DNA of 64,000 nt from Echinococcus granulosus (Eukaryota > Platyhelminthes > Cestoda > Cyclophyllidea > Taeniidae): assembly GCF_000524195.1 (NCBI RefSeq), contig NW_020170393.1:491548-555547 (forward strand), given 5' to 3'. Shown one piece after another: positions 39,701 through 51,600 of the stretch. A model generated the notes under the pieces. It was not told the DNA's origin and ran no database searches. It was given only the letters and a program-made list of their open reading frames with translations. Each line of letters opens with the position of its first letter. Positions within the stretch are counted from its first letter, which is position 1. Both the position numbers and the translations under genes were made by a program.

Positions 39701-41671
39701 GCATCAAGAGGGGATATTCGTGATTGGCTAGCACATCTGATAAGGGTCTAACCCATTCCCTCATTTATTAAGAAAAGAGAAGGGCGATGAGAATCCCATT
39801 GAAAATTACCCATAGGTGATTTAGTGAAAAACTATTTCTAAAGGCATTATAAACCCTGTTAAATAGTTGTAAGGGCGGAATCCTGCTCTGCGAATCAATA
39901 CAGTTTAAATCAGGCGACGGATCCCAGACAAAGCGCTGGGACAGTCGCTATTTATTTTCCAAAGTAAACATCAACTCTGACGGAATCCACGTAATGACGC
40001 TCATAAGCCCAGGCATATCAAAGCTGGGAACCGTGCCAATGCATAACGAGTCGTACAAATTTGAATTAGCATGGCTTTGAAGGATGATTTACATTCCACT
40101 TCGGGGCTACCATAGCGGTGCGAAATAATCGTGTGAGCATTGGAATTATCATGGGGACAATCTTGATTCCGAAATGATATAAAATGACCTTAAAAGGTCT
40201 GTTATTCCTTGCCATTTTATAAATTAATGCGCAGATAAGAAGTGTTTTCTATACCCTAAGCGTATTGGGCCTCTAGTTTTGTTTGTGCCAGAGTTTTAAT
40301 TAATAAAATGATTTTAATCTAAACATATGGGTCACTAGGTGGGACAAACAAAATCTTTCAAAATGAGGAATCAAGGTAGTTTACCAAACCTAAATTCTAT
40401 TTGTTCGGTAATTTTGAACTTCTTTAATTGGAGAAATCGATATTAGAGTCATCTAAATTCGGAGTACTAATGATATAGGTTGAACGAGATAAGTCATGGC
40501 CCCTTCTCTTGAAAATGCCAAATTCCCAGCCAGAAGTTTTATGCAGATTAAGTAAGCATGGTGTGAAAGTTTGGCAAAACACGTACAATATTTTGTAACA
40601 CTGGTGAGTGCGGTGATTGAGCTACAAAATAATTTAACTAACTAATCTGCTCTTTTATTCATGAAGGGTAGACGATTCAAACAATAGATAAGACGAGACT
40701 CGGGAATATAGCGATAATAAATCACGCATAAGCCCAAACAAAACCGTCTGGAGGTTGTTTTATGGATCTCCCTATGGTGCGCACAAATACGAGATATTCC
40801 ATACCCCTCACGCATATACGCCCAAAAGCGCCAATGTGGGTGAATTAATTCACTCCAATTTCTCTTTGAAGCCCTTCGGTGGTGCAGTTCAGAGAAGCGT
40901 CTCCCTGGCTGTTTTTTTTACTCTGTCCTGCTCTCTGATCTCTCACGCACCTGTGCGTGCGTTCATTCGTTCACCCGCCTAAAAAAAACATGCGTATGTG
41001 ATGTCTGCCCTCAGCCCGCCTGATCTCCCGCTCGCCTGCTCGGCAGTTACTGCAACGGTGAATGCTCTTTTAACTGTAAAGCGGGCGCGGCAGCCGGTGA
41101 GCGGTCTTTGGTTTGCATCCGTACCAGCTCCGTTGCGTTAAGTGGGACGTAATCGCCGTGCGCGGCTGTGCATTCATCTTAGTCTTAATCGGCGTTTAGA
41201 CTATTTGGAGGTATCAATCACTCCCTAATTGTACTGCGTCAAATCGAAGGGATTCACGGTCGCATTTTAAAATCCAGCCCTATCAGCAAGCCCGCCAGGC
41301 GGGATTAGGGCTACTGCTGCTGGTACTGCAACGTTATTTATTCAGCGTAATGACTACCCAAAGCATTACACAGACCTCCCTCCTCCGTCTCCTAGACAGG
41401 CCTTAATGTTTAGGAATGCCGTCCTTCTGCGCCGTGTTGATGTGGTTGAGCTGTAAAAGGGAGCTATAAACCGCCCCTGGAAGGGTTATTGGAATGGCAT
41501 TAATACGCAAGAAAGTTAATTTGTATGACACTAATAACTGGTATCGCAGGCATCCCAAACATGTGGAAATAGGGTATTAGTACCATTCTCAGTGGATCAC
41601 AAAATGTGAGTTAATGTATGCAGAAATAAAATTACCAATTTGGTTGAGTCCCTTAAATGCATAATTGAGGT
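36745..41671. other. Gene-poor region downstream of Axin
   Basis: No exon is recognised. It starts with the Axin 3' UTR, including a GTGT-rich stretch at 36765-36790. Two locally GC-rich, CpG-containing patches at about 38930-39350 and 40920-41180 stand out from AT-rich surroundings; they might be promoters or exons of an unseen gene but no open frame there resembles a protein. A 112-codon minus-strand frame at 37882-38220 is unsupported. Confidence 0.45.
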
Positions 41672-41866
41672 TGCAGCGCCTCAAGACTTACCCTAAGACG
41701 AAAGAAAGCACAATACTCGGGCAGGATCTATGTTGTCGACGTACTACAAGGCTTGGGACCATTGGCATGACCAGGATGCCAGCCCACCCGATGAAGGTAC
41801 AATCGTAGGGCGCCTAAGTGGTCCTCTGCCAAAACCAGGTGTTAAACAAACAATTAATGTATTATA
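41672..41866 (-). repeat. Complete solo TRIM LTR with 5-bp target-site duplication
   Basis: 195 bp from tgcagcgcc to gtattata (reverse orientation). It is flanked by perfect direct repeats gaggt at 41667-41671 and 41867-41871, which fixes the LTR ends and shows LTR-LTR recombination after a normal integration. Confidence 0.93.
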
Positions 41867-43711
41867 GAGGTTGTAGATAATTCTCTTTCTTGGATAACCT
41901 TGAGCCAACGAAGTAGGACATTTCCAACCTTTAAAAGGGAATCTCAAACCCTTTTTGGCTCCCACCGACTACCTGGCAAACTTTGAGAGGCCGATTTTTC
42001 TGGTGTTTTTTTCCACAGCGTCCAGTAACTGCAGTGCGATCCTACGCAGAAACATAAATCGTAACACCAGACGTCTGCCTGTGTGTGTGTGTGTGATTTT
42101 ATGTCACACGCAGTTACGTCCTCCTCTACCACTACCTCTCCCACCCTCTTTCTCGCTCTCCTCGCTACCATTTTACATTTCGCACCGAGTGCGGAAATGA
42201 AAGAGTTAAAGGGAACCAGGTGATAAATGCCCGACCCATCACCGCCAACAGCCCACTTCAGAGGACGAGAGAGGTAAGCACCATTAAGCTCTCACTCAAC
42301 CCCAATCAACCTTCGACAGTTCATCAGCATTTATAAACGCATTTACCTGATTTGCATACCTGGGTCTGGGGTCACAAATAGGTCAAAGTTCTCTTCGCGG
42401 CATAAATTATGGCCGTTCATGCGAATATTTCCGACATTTGCTTACAAATCTCCCTCTCAATCTGTTCCTTGTAGTTGTGTACGTCTGGACGAACTTTTCA
42501 TGGTTGTTGTTTCTGTTACTCCTGTTGATGTGGCGGCGTCATACTATCCACATGACAAATTACTTCATCTCGTTATTTTTCGTTATGCGGGATTTTCGAT
42601 GGATAAATACATACTCATAAAGGAAAGTGTTGAGACACCTTCAGCCGAATCTGAAGGCCGAGGGCTCGTGGCAGGGGGAAAGGCGGTGCCACGCCGAGGT
42701 GGGGTAAATTTTACCGCATTACGATGTCTAAAGGCAGCACAGCCCTTCAGCAACCACAGTGTTTGTTTTTATGGCGGTGAGCGTGGGACGACTGTGCCAA
42801 GGATGCGCCTTGGTGAAGGTGAGAATAAGATATCAAAGCCACTTTCGCACCGAACAAGCCGCAGATTTACGGACAGGCCGTTGACTCCACCATTTGGCAT
42901 GGCATTTTCAGCGTCTGAGAAAGCAGCTTTGGGATCATCATCAACACCCGTATGACAACAACAAACACCATAAGACATCCCAGGTGATTCTATAAGGCAA
43001 TTTCCATTCCCAGAATAATGTGCTCCCATCAGAATGTACAAGCGCTTCCGCCCGTGCTGCTGGAGACTTGGACATTCACCTTATGAGGTAAACAAACCAC
43101 CACAAGGTCGGAGTAAGCTCCGAATATGTCTAAGCTCTGACCGCACAGAGGAGCTATGTTGGAGTTTGTAAATTTGTTGACTTGAAGTTTGGCCAATATG
43201 TCGGCATGCTGCAAATCCTAGGAAAACCATTTTTCGAGGTTCCACTTTATGGTCGCACCACCATTTTAGGTAGTCGGATAAGGATAAAATTTACCAAGCA
43301 CTTAGCTGAGTCTCGCAATTTAACCACTTAAAATAGGACGGATTTAAGACTTGGACTTTGTTTGCCAAACGCACCGACATTGTGTGTAATCATGTGTCTA
43401 GACGGTGGCCTTGTGTCTCAAAAATATCCGCCGCACCGTTTGTAATTTTTGGCCGTCTTGTCCGACTCGCTATCTCTCGCCGACCTGACAGATAGTGGCA
43501 AAAGGAAATGGCCGCATTTTGCAAAGCCAAAACTTGATCTGTTAGCCAGCAAACACTTGTGGCATTTCCACACTACTAACAGACCAAAGGAGAAAGTGAA
43601 CTGACAATCTTACGCCACAAAAAGGATTTACTTAATGCAATTTATGACTACTTTTAAATTACTGTATGACATTTTTTGCCTTACTCTTACAAGCTACAAG
43701 TAATTTGGATC
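41867..43711. other. Intergenic, no supported gene
   Basis: A (GT)n run lies at 42080-42095. A 178-codon plus frame at 42419-42955 and a 90-codon minus frame at 42769-43041 overlap; neither has a recognisable domain or splice partner. Confidence 0.4.
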
Positions 43712-44070
43712 GAGTGACTTCCCTGAAGTTTTTTGGCAGAATATGTATGGCCTACCTACAGAAGGGCTTAGGGGCTATTGGCACCGCTCCCAGATCAGTT
43801 CGCCCGGTGAAGGCACAATGGCGGAGACCCAAGTGACTTGTTACCAAAACCGATGGTTAAACAAGCCATTAAAGTATTTCATGGCACCCCTCTCTCCTTT
43901 TAATCGTCGACCCCGCGACCCGCTTGGTTAACCTCTTGCTTCGGCCATCACAACGTAGTCGAGGCTGTAAGGAGAAACTCTTACGAACCTGCCTTACTAG
44001 TCATCGAATTTGCGTGCACCTGAATCGTCACTGATACCTCTTGGCAAATACAATTGAGTATTCTTTATTT
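43712..44070 (-). mobile_element. 3' part of an inverted TRIM element (LTR, polypurine tract, interior)
   Basis: Plus-strand order is right LTR 43712-43883 (gagtgacttccctgaag to aaagtatttcat), then the complement of the polypurine tract, cccctctctcctttt at 43887-43901, then interior sequence with ggccatcacaacgtagtcga and atcgtcactgatacctcttg. The 5' half and left LTR are missing. Confidence 0.8.
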
Positions 44071-45248
44071 TTTCTTTAAGAAATATTTGTTTTCTGCTGA
44101 GGGCCTATGGTGTCTAAGACCATATCAGCTTTTAAATCAGCTACTTGGATGGCACTGACTCATCTGATTTAGCGGTCTCGGAGAGGTAACAGGTCTTCAG
44201 TAATCGGTTTATTCTCCTCTACCTCCACACTCCTCCCTAGACATTCGCCAAAAAGGAATGAATGGGATTTAGCCTAAAACATGATCGACCGTATCCTGAA
44301 ATGGTCTACTTAGCCCCATACCACCAAAATTTATTTAGAGCCGTTACCAAGACTATGTTCATTATGTCTAGTTGTTCTTCATGGGCAGATTTTTTTAATT
44401 TTTGCTAACCTCCATCTGTGAGGCGATATTTACCTCAAGCACGTGTTTAACACATTGACTACCACTGTCACAAATATGTGACGCTCCGGCTTCCATGCCC
44501 GAGCCAGCACACAGCAAATATTTGGCATATTTATTTAAAAGAAAATTTTCGTGGGGTAAAAAAGCAAATTAGGAGTGATGGGTTTCCTGCGACTAAATTT
44601 TCTCTGGGTCTCTGAAAGCGAGCGTATTAACTGTACATACCCTGTAATTCTTCCTCTCAGGGGCTACCCTGCTGGTGGCATGGTACTCCACCCATGTCAG
44701 TTAGGCTACCAGCCTTCCAGGCCTTTTGTGGACCTGTAACAGCGCTGCTTCTGAACTGATATGCCTAATGGCATCTTCAAGAATAAGTTAGACACGGCAT
44801 ATATTTAGCTTAAAGTCCTGTAACCATTCTATGGGCCAAATATGGACATGCTAGGGCGCATGTGACGGGGCTCCTAGACCATCTGTCATTGCGACTAGAA
44901 CATGAGACATTGTCTGCACAATAAAGCTCCTTATGGCAGACAACCGCATTCGAGCCGTGCGGACATCACACAATTAACTTCACACGGCGAAAGTGCTCCT
45001 GTTGGCAAAACTTCAGTGAAGGCAAAGTAAAAGAGACGGGGACCACCTTAAGTGAGTGCCAAATGTCTTCTCTCTGTTGCAAGCCTACTGTCTTGCCTGA
45101 TTACACATCGCTCTCATGTACGTAGAGCCGTCTTTCAGACCTGACATGGTCTTGGCATGTGCTCGAAGTGGAGTCCTGCAAACAGGCGGATGAACCCCAA
45201 AGATGTGATTGAGTTAATATTTGGTTCTGGGGCTTAAATCAGTTTATT
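44071..45248. other. Intergenic, no gene seen
   Basis: No long frame, repeat or splice-supported exon was recognised. Confidence 0.4.
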
Positions 45249-45760
45249 ATGCAAGACTTTACTTGTTTGTTTAACTCTCAGTTTTGGTAATGGGTAACTG
45301 AGGCCTCCGCCATTGCACCTCTCCAAGGTGGCATGGCGTCCGGGCCGTGCCATTGGCCTCTCAGCTCTTCTATAGATTAAAAGTAGGTTTTTTATCTCAG
45401 TATTATGCCGTTTTTTTCGTGCTAAATTTGTGGCACAGGAAAGCGAAATTCGATCTTAAAAGCCAACTATTCCGACTTTTACCGTTGGGTGGTAAACCTT
45501 AGTGGGGCGGAAGAAACCCATATGCTACCTTTGGGAGAATCTGTGACTACTCCTAACAGAAGGGTTGTAAATGATGTCTACCTTCGGTAACTACTCCAGT
45601 CCAGTGTTCGCCAGGAAAGCTCTTGAGGATGGAAGTGGCACCACTCGTGGAATACCTTGAAACTCTCGTTACGGGGCTGTATATGATAACTCTACGATGG
45701 TGTCAATGAGGTGAACACGGGATGCCTCGTCTACCACTCTACCAGCTGGCCAGAACCCCA
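45249..45760 (+). mobile_element. 5' part of a TRIM element
   Basis: The left LTR spans about 45249-45428 (tatgcaagactttacttg... tcagtattatgcc); a decayed primer-binding region follows, then interior landmarks aattcgatcttaaaagcc, aacagaagggttgtaaatg and ctctaccagctgg. The 3' half is absent. Confidence 0.75.
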
Positions 45761-46426
45761 AATAAATAATGGATACTTAATTGTATTCCGAAAAATAATA
45801 AGCTATGACTGTTCACTGGAAAAATATACATAAGTTTGAGCTGAAATAGATCGTCGTCTTCCAGTGGCAACAATAGCACCTCAAAAGTCTTCCAGAAGAA
45901 GTAAAAAAAATCCACAATAGTGGTCACATCGACTTGTGTAAGGCATGTAAACGAATACTGCGTAGAGTCGCATTACCGCAGCATCTGACTGCCAGTGAGC
46001 TTTACTGGACTGGAAACAGACACGTCCTACAGTTATTGGCAGGAGCAGGTTCTAGGCTCAGTGATAGAAGGTGCAGCACGTGGGTCTTTGTTGATGAACC
46101 TTTTGGGCGGTCTACTGGGACGTTTCGCATGATTGACTGGAGGTCTTAAATCCATCACAAAGGAAAGGGTGTAATAATGGGTCATTAGGAAATCAAACTG
46201 CTTTATTACATATGTTTATCCCCCGCCTTTTCCCCGTTGATTACCCTCTTATCTTCGAAAGTCTTCCTTTTGAAGATACCGCACCCGTACACACACACAA
46301 CAATTGCAATGCTAGTCGTTAGGCCGTGGTGGCAACAAACTTCAATGCGCACATGTAGAAAAAAATCTGCTACCAGAGCATTAAAACAAAGCTAACCACC
46401 TAGGGGGAGCACTCAAACTCATGTTG

Positions 46427-46466
46427 CCCCCCCCCCCCCCACCGCCGCCGCCGCCGCCGCCTCCGA
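46427..46466 (+). repeat. Poly(C) followed by (CCG)n
   Basis: Fourteen C, one A, then six CCG units. The reverse strand would be (CGG)n/poly(G), capable of quadruplex folding. Confidence 0.95.
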
Positions 46467-49438
46467 TGCTGTCGCCACCGCTTCACGGCCAAAAAGGAGT
46501 TGCTGTAGCGGATACTTTACAATCGGATACAGTATCAGACATGGATAAGATAACGTGCAGTTGATTTAACCGAACAAAAATGAATTTGGTAAGGTTCCGT
46601 GACCTGGTTTCCCACCACAAAGAAGGAAATTGTCAACTCCTCCCCCCGTAAAACTAAACATGAATGAATTTGGTGTGGTAAAATTCATGCTTATGACAAT
46701 AAAATAACATGCCATATGAAGGGTGGGTCTGCGATGCTTTCATGTTAGCCCAAATTTCAGCCACTTTGAAGCCGATGAACTTCCTGTTTCCCGTTTCGGG
46801 GAAACTCGCGTTCTCCACAATTGGCCAGTTAGGTTGGCCTTGTAGCGGTCTTTTCCAAATGGAAAAGCAAGACTGAAATTAATTAAGCTAGTACGTCCGA
46901 CACCAGGACCGAGGAGGAAAATTGAACATCAAAGTAATGCTCTTGAAAAACCAAAAATTGTAATAATTAATGTCAGTAAAAGATCTTTAATCTGCCTAGT
47001 GCGTTTAAATTTAGGCAGTTTGCTTGAGTTATGGGTTGATGCTACCAAAAGCCACTATAAACTGGTGAAGGGCACGCGTCACGTATATGTGACATCGGCT
47101 ACCAGCGGGTTAAATAGCATGCTAAGAGACACATTCTTGCGTAAATTACTCAACTTATGTAAATTGTTATCTTTTAATACATTATTTATCCTGTACAGTA
47201 TTTACCTTGCATTTTAATATTGAGTGGCTGGAATGTTTACCTCTCAATGTGATCTTACCTGAATACAGGCAACAAAGGTGGCTAGCTGGGTCAGGTGAGA
47301 CCTATACCAAAGTAATCTTTATCATTAGGCAGAAATATTGCATGAGTTGGCATGAATTTTAGCCTTCAACAGAAGGGATGACAAGGAGTGTCATTCTGAC
47401 TGGGAAATACTTATTGTACTGACCTCGCAGAATGTAGAGTGGATGGAAAGAGGGTGCCACCTTCACTTCGCATACTCGAATCCGGATGGTTTTGCTGGTA
47501 GGGAAGTAAGGTGCAATTAAGCTGCCACTATCTCGCCTCCTCCTCGACTATCTACTGCTGAGGCCCAAGTAGCTTAGCCCAGCCCACGTCCCCTATGCAA
47601 CGCCTTTTACGAATCCGGACAGTCTCCTTGTGCGTCGAATGGTTGCAATACAAGCACACATAACCATAAAGTGAAGAAAATGAATAAATGCAGTTGTTGG
47701 GTGTTTTACACCACCAGTAGATAGCGAGGGTGAATGTATGCCAGTTTTAATGCGCTTTCCACTGCCTCTGAGAATCGCCGACCCCCTGCTCGTCCGCGTG
47801 TGTGGGTGTGCCCAAGTCCTCACTTTGATGGGACCGATTGGCAAGGCGTTGAGTTAAGTTACTGCGATGGGAGGCACTTCTTTGCACGTGCGAATTAGGC
47901 GTAGTGAGCCCCAAACCCGGACACGTCTCTTTTAATCAAGGCAGCATTCAGTCAGAGAGCATCTCGCTGGGAAAGAAGCCGCGGATAAATAAACTTGGGC
48001 AACCGTATATGAGTGGGGTGGAGTATAAAACTTTGCCAAAAGGATTGTGAAACTAGATTCAACGTAAAAATTTACTCTAAATAAGGCTATTCTATCAACT
48101 GTGCAATTCAGATGAAAAATTAGCGGATTACTGCCTTTTTTATTGCCCTTGTAATAAAAACAGGGGGATGACACAAGGGCTATCTAACTAGTCCTCTGTC
48201 CGCTTACATAAAATCACGGCAGAAGAGAGCGAGGAAGGCTAGTGTGTACCTGAATGTACAAAATATGTGCCGCCGACTGCTTCAATTAACGTCGCTGTGG
48301 TTCGTGTTTACCGAACCCCGCCTTGGAGTGTGTGTGCGTGGGGTGGGAAATGTATGGGCGTGGGGAAATGGTACGCTTCTGGCCCAAAAAACACTGCGCT
48401 TTGGTGGAGGTTTGGATAAAACATGGGAGGCAAAAAAGTATTGGCGGTAAATCAGTGGCGAGGACTGCAGTCTAAAGGAGACTTCAAAGTGACTGGATTT
48501 AACCATAAACCACAAATAGCAGGGGGGGGGAGGGAGACTTTTGATTCGGGTGCTCCTTTGGGCCATATTTCTTAATTATGCCCACTGCCATGCTATTAGG
48601 TTAGTGCGCTTTCCATAAATTATGGGTATGTGAGTTTGTAGAGCAGTTACTTAGGCGCATTGTAGTGTAATGTAGGCTACATTAACACCCACACAAGCCA
48701 TTTTCATGGTCCGATGATGCAGAGGTGCCTTTGATCTCTCCCACCGAAGGAGGCAGTCGTGCGTGCGTGCGCTCGCCGGCAGCTTATTACAAAGGCGATG
48801 GCAACAACAACAGCACCATGGCGGATGAGGAGGCGGAGAAGGCGGACTTTTGAAGATGTACGTCACCTCAATTTCGGTGCTTTTGAGTTCCTGTGTGTGA
48901 GTATGCCAAAACCACTAAACATAAAAAGGAGTGACATCCTTCAACTCGAGATTGACACAAATTGTACCCTCCTTTTTATTTGTCCTATCGCCTAGTCAAA
49001 GACAATTTACACTACGTTTGAGTATCTCAATAGAATTAGATGATCAGCTTTACCTTTTGACTTCCTACTGACCAGTTAAACAGTTTTTTTCGCTGGATTT
49101 TGTTGTCAAAACAGCTAAGCGCAGTATCAGGGGTTGGGTATGTGACTTTGTAGATTTTGTCCTGTCGCTGAGGCTTGACGTAAAGCCCTCCAAAAGGTGT
49201 AACGTACTCTTGCTTCAACACATTTGATACCATGACCTCGGAGGAAAACCGACCACCACCACAACTCACAGGGCATGTTTTAATTATCTCAGTGCTGCTC
49301 GACAGCTAAAAAGTGTTGCTTTCTTCACATCCCGAACATCCAACATTTCCGATGTTTCAACCTCAACTATCCCGATGGCGGCAGGGCTCATGGAACCAGT
49401 AGAGAGTGTGAGCAGACCGATAACAAATGACATTTATT
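46467..49438. other. Intergenic, no supported gene
   Basis: Short frames only. Around 48755-48850 a GC-rich patch (cgtgcgtgcgtgcgctcgcc followed by two nearby ATGs) could be a promoter or first exon but no gene follows that I can recognise. Confidence 0.4.
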
Positions 49439-49615
49439 TAAGTAATACTTTAATTGTGTAAGTAACGCCTCGTTTTAGTTTCGGGGCACCTAGGGCTCCG
49501 AAATTGTTACTTCTGCTAGGCCAGTAGCCTCTCAGCCCCTCTTTGCATCGACAATACAAATTCTGCTTGAGTATTATGTCTCCTCTTGTCTTAAGGGATG
49601 TCCCGGGGGGTTGTG
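49439..49615 (+). repeat. Solo TRIM LTR, diverged
   Basis: Begins taagtaatactttaattgtg, carries ctaggccagtagcctctcag and gcttgagtattatgtctcc, ends gtcccgggggg. Confidence 0.8.
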
Positions 49616-50120
49616 ATTTCATTCTATCATGCTAACATAAGAATGTTTCTTTGTGTAGGATAATGATGGTGCAAATAATTGGTTAGCTCGACTTTAGTCT
49701 AGGAGTCTTTGCAATTTTCTTCATATTTCTCAGTGTGGGCGAGACTTCGACAAATGTTGCCTTTAATTAGGCAGACATCATCCTAAGCAGGATCCTCCGT
49801 TGCATGTTCTATCATTGGGCTGTGAAGAGGGCAACTTATTTCTACTTTTGACCTCCGTATGAAGGCGGCAATCACAAATTGCAGTAGCCTTTAATTGTCA
49901 CAAATCCTTGTGATTGATGTCGGGTGAGTCGGAATGACGCAGTAAAAGGAGTTGCTTTTCGCATGTGTAGTAAAAAGGCAAGACTTAAAAAATTTGGACA
50001 CGAGAAGGATGGATGCATCGGCCCTAAGCCATCACAATAGCAATTATAAAAACTGGCTCTTCACTGGTTTTTGCAAACAGTTTTATTACACGCTTTTGAA
50101 AAACCAAAAAAATGATATTT

Positions 50121-50289
50121 TATAATACGTTGATTGCATATTTGGCTCTCGGCTTTGGTAAGCGGGCCACTTAAGTGTTCGGACATTGTAACTTCGCGGG
50201 ATGGGTTGGCTTCCAGGCCATGCCAGTAGTCCCTGCAGTCCCTTCCCCACGTCGACAGTACATATTCCGCCCCAAATATTATGTCAAGT
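50121..50289 (+). repeat. Solo TRIM LTR, 3'-truncated
   Basis: Begins tataatacgttgattg and runs through ggccatgccagtagtccc and cgtcgacagtacatattccg before diverging after tattatgtc. Confidence 0.85.
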
Positions 50290-50695
50290 TGAGCTGCAAC
50301 CCAAGCACCATTTCAAAATTTTCATACCATTATGCAATACATTTTAACCTTTAAAGGGCCAAGGAGATGCAGTAGTCTGGCATTGCTAACTTTTAAGACG
50401 CGCTTTTCCAGTAAATTACTCGGACTGCTAACATTTCAGGATTAGAAATATTCTTCATTTTCAAAATAATTAATGGTATGCTCGGCTGTTATTTGTCTCA
50501 CGGGCTGTGGTAATATAGCGTCACCTCATCGTCAGCATGCAATTGCTAAAGTCCTGCACCATCGGCGGTCGCTGCCCTCCCGTCTTCACCTGTTCTTGGG
50601 GTCCACTGTTTAAAAACATATGCTTGTATCTGGCTTTAAGACGGACGAATCAAAGTATCATTCTGTAGCATCCCACCGTCCCACTGCGTGCATGG

Positions 50696-50889
50696 TGTAG
50701 CACCTGGAGACCCCTCTGGAGACGAGGGAAGACCTGGTACTTGTCCAGAATATGTGTTATCAACGTACTATAGGGCGTGGGGCTACTAGCACTGCCTGAG
50801 TGCCAGATCGCCCGGCAAGGTACAGAGACGGAGCCCCTGAGTGGCCCGTTTCAAAAACCGGCAGTTAAACAAACAACCAACATTTTACA
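50696..50889 (-). repeat. Complete solo TRIM LTR, inverted
   Basis: 194 bp from tgtagcacctggagac to aacaaccaacattttaca. No matching flanking duplication (catgg versus acgcc). Confidence 0.88.
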
Positions 50890-51469
50890 ACGCCTTTGGC
50901 GTGACAACTTACACGTTGTAACGTAACATACACAAAGCCCTACTATTACATCAACCCACCTACTTGCGTTTAAAAATTAAGACTTGGCTAGTTTACAACA
51001 ATTCCCGTTAAAGGTCAGGAGAAGGGCAAAGGGGTTTAAGTCCACTGCAGTTTGCATTTAAATACACTCACTAAATAGACACTCAAGCCCGTTCACAGCC
51101 TTCGGTGGGTGTCCGGTTTCAACACATAAACACTTTTGGCGTTTTTTAAACAGCAGATGTTGTTATTACCACTGAAATTTAATCATGCTTTTACAAGCCT
51201 TTTGACTATTCTACTCAGAAGAAGGTACCTGAACGGAAACGATGGCCGCTCCCTCGTCTTTACTTTCATTAATAGGTTCAAACGAGTGTTTGCAGTAAAA
51301 AGTGCCTTGAAAGCGCCTATTTGGCACGGCTAGTGGAAATACTTGGGAAGAAAGAAAAACATGCAGTATTTTATCATTTCTAGAAGCAATAAAAGATTGA
51401 ATGCATCAATAAAAGATTAAACAGATGACCAGGTTGATAGATAAGTGAACGAATGAGGTAATAAGTTAA

Positions 51470-51600
51470 TGTTGCGCCCCGAGACTGCCCTGAAGAGGAA
51501 AGAATACTTAGCGTTGACATATAGGAGAGGTTGTGGAGGCTACTGGCATGGCCCAGAGGCCAAGCCGGTGATGGAGACATAGTGGCGGAGTTAGATGAAC
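51470..51600 (-). repeat. Solo TRIM LTR, internally deleted, inverted
   Basis: tgttgcgccccgagactgcc through ggctactggcatggcccaga to gacatagtggcgga; the distal end decays. Confidence 0.75.

Noticed and set aside
42419..42955. 178-codon plus-strand open frame
   Set aside because: No recognisable domain, no splice partners, and an overlapping open frame on the other strand.
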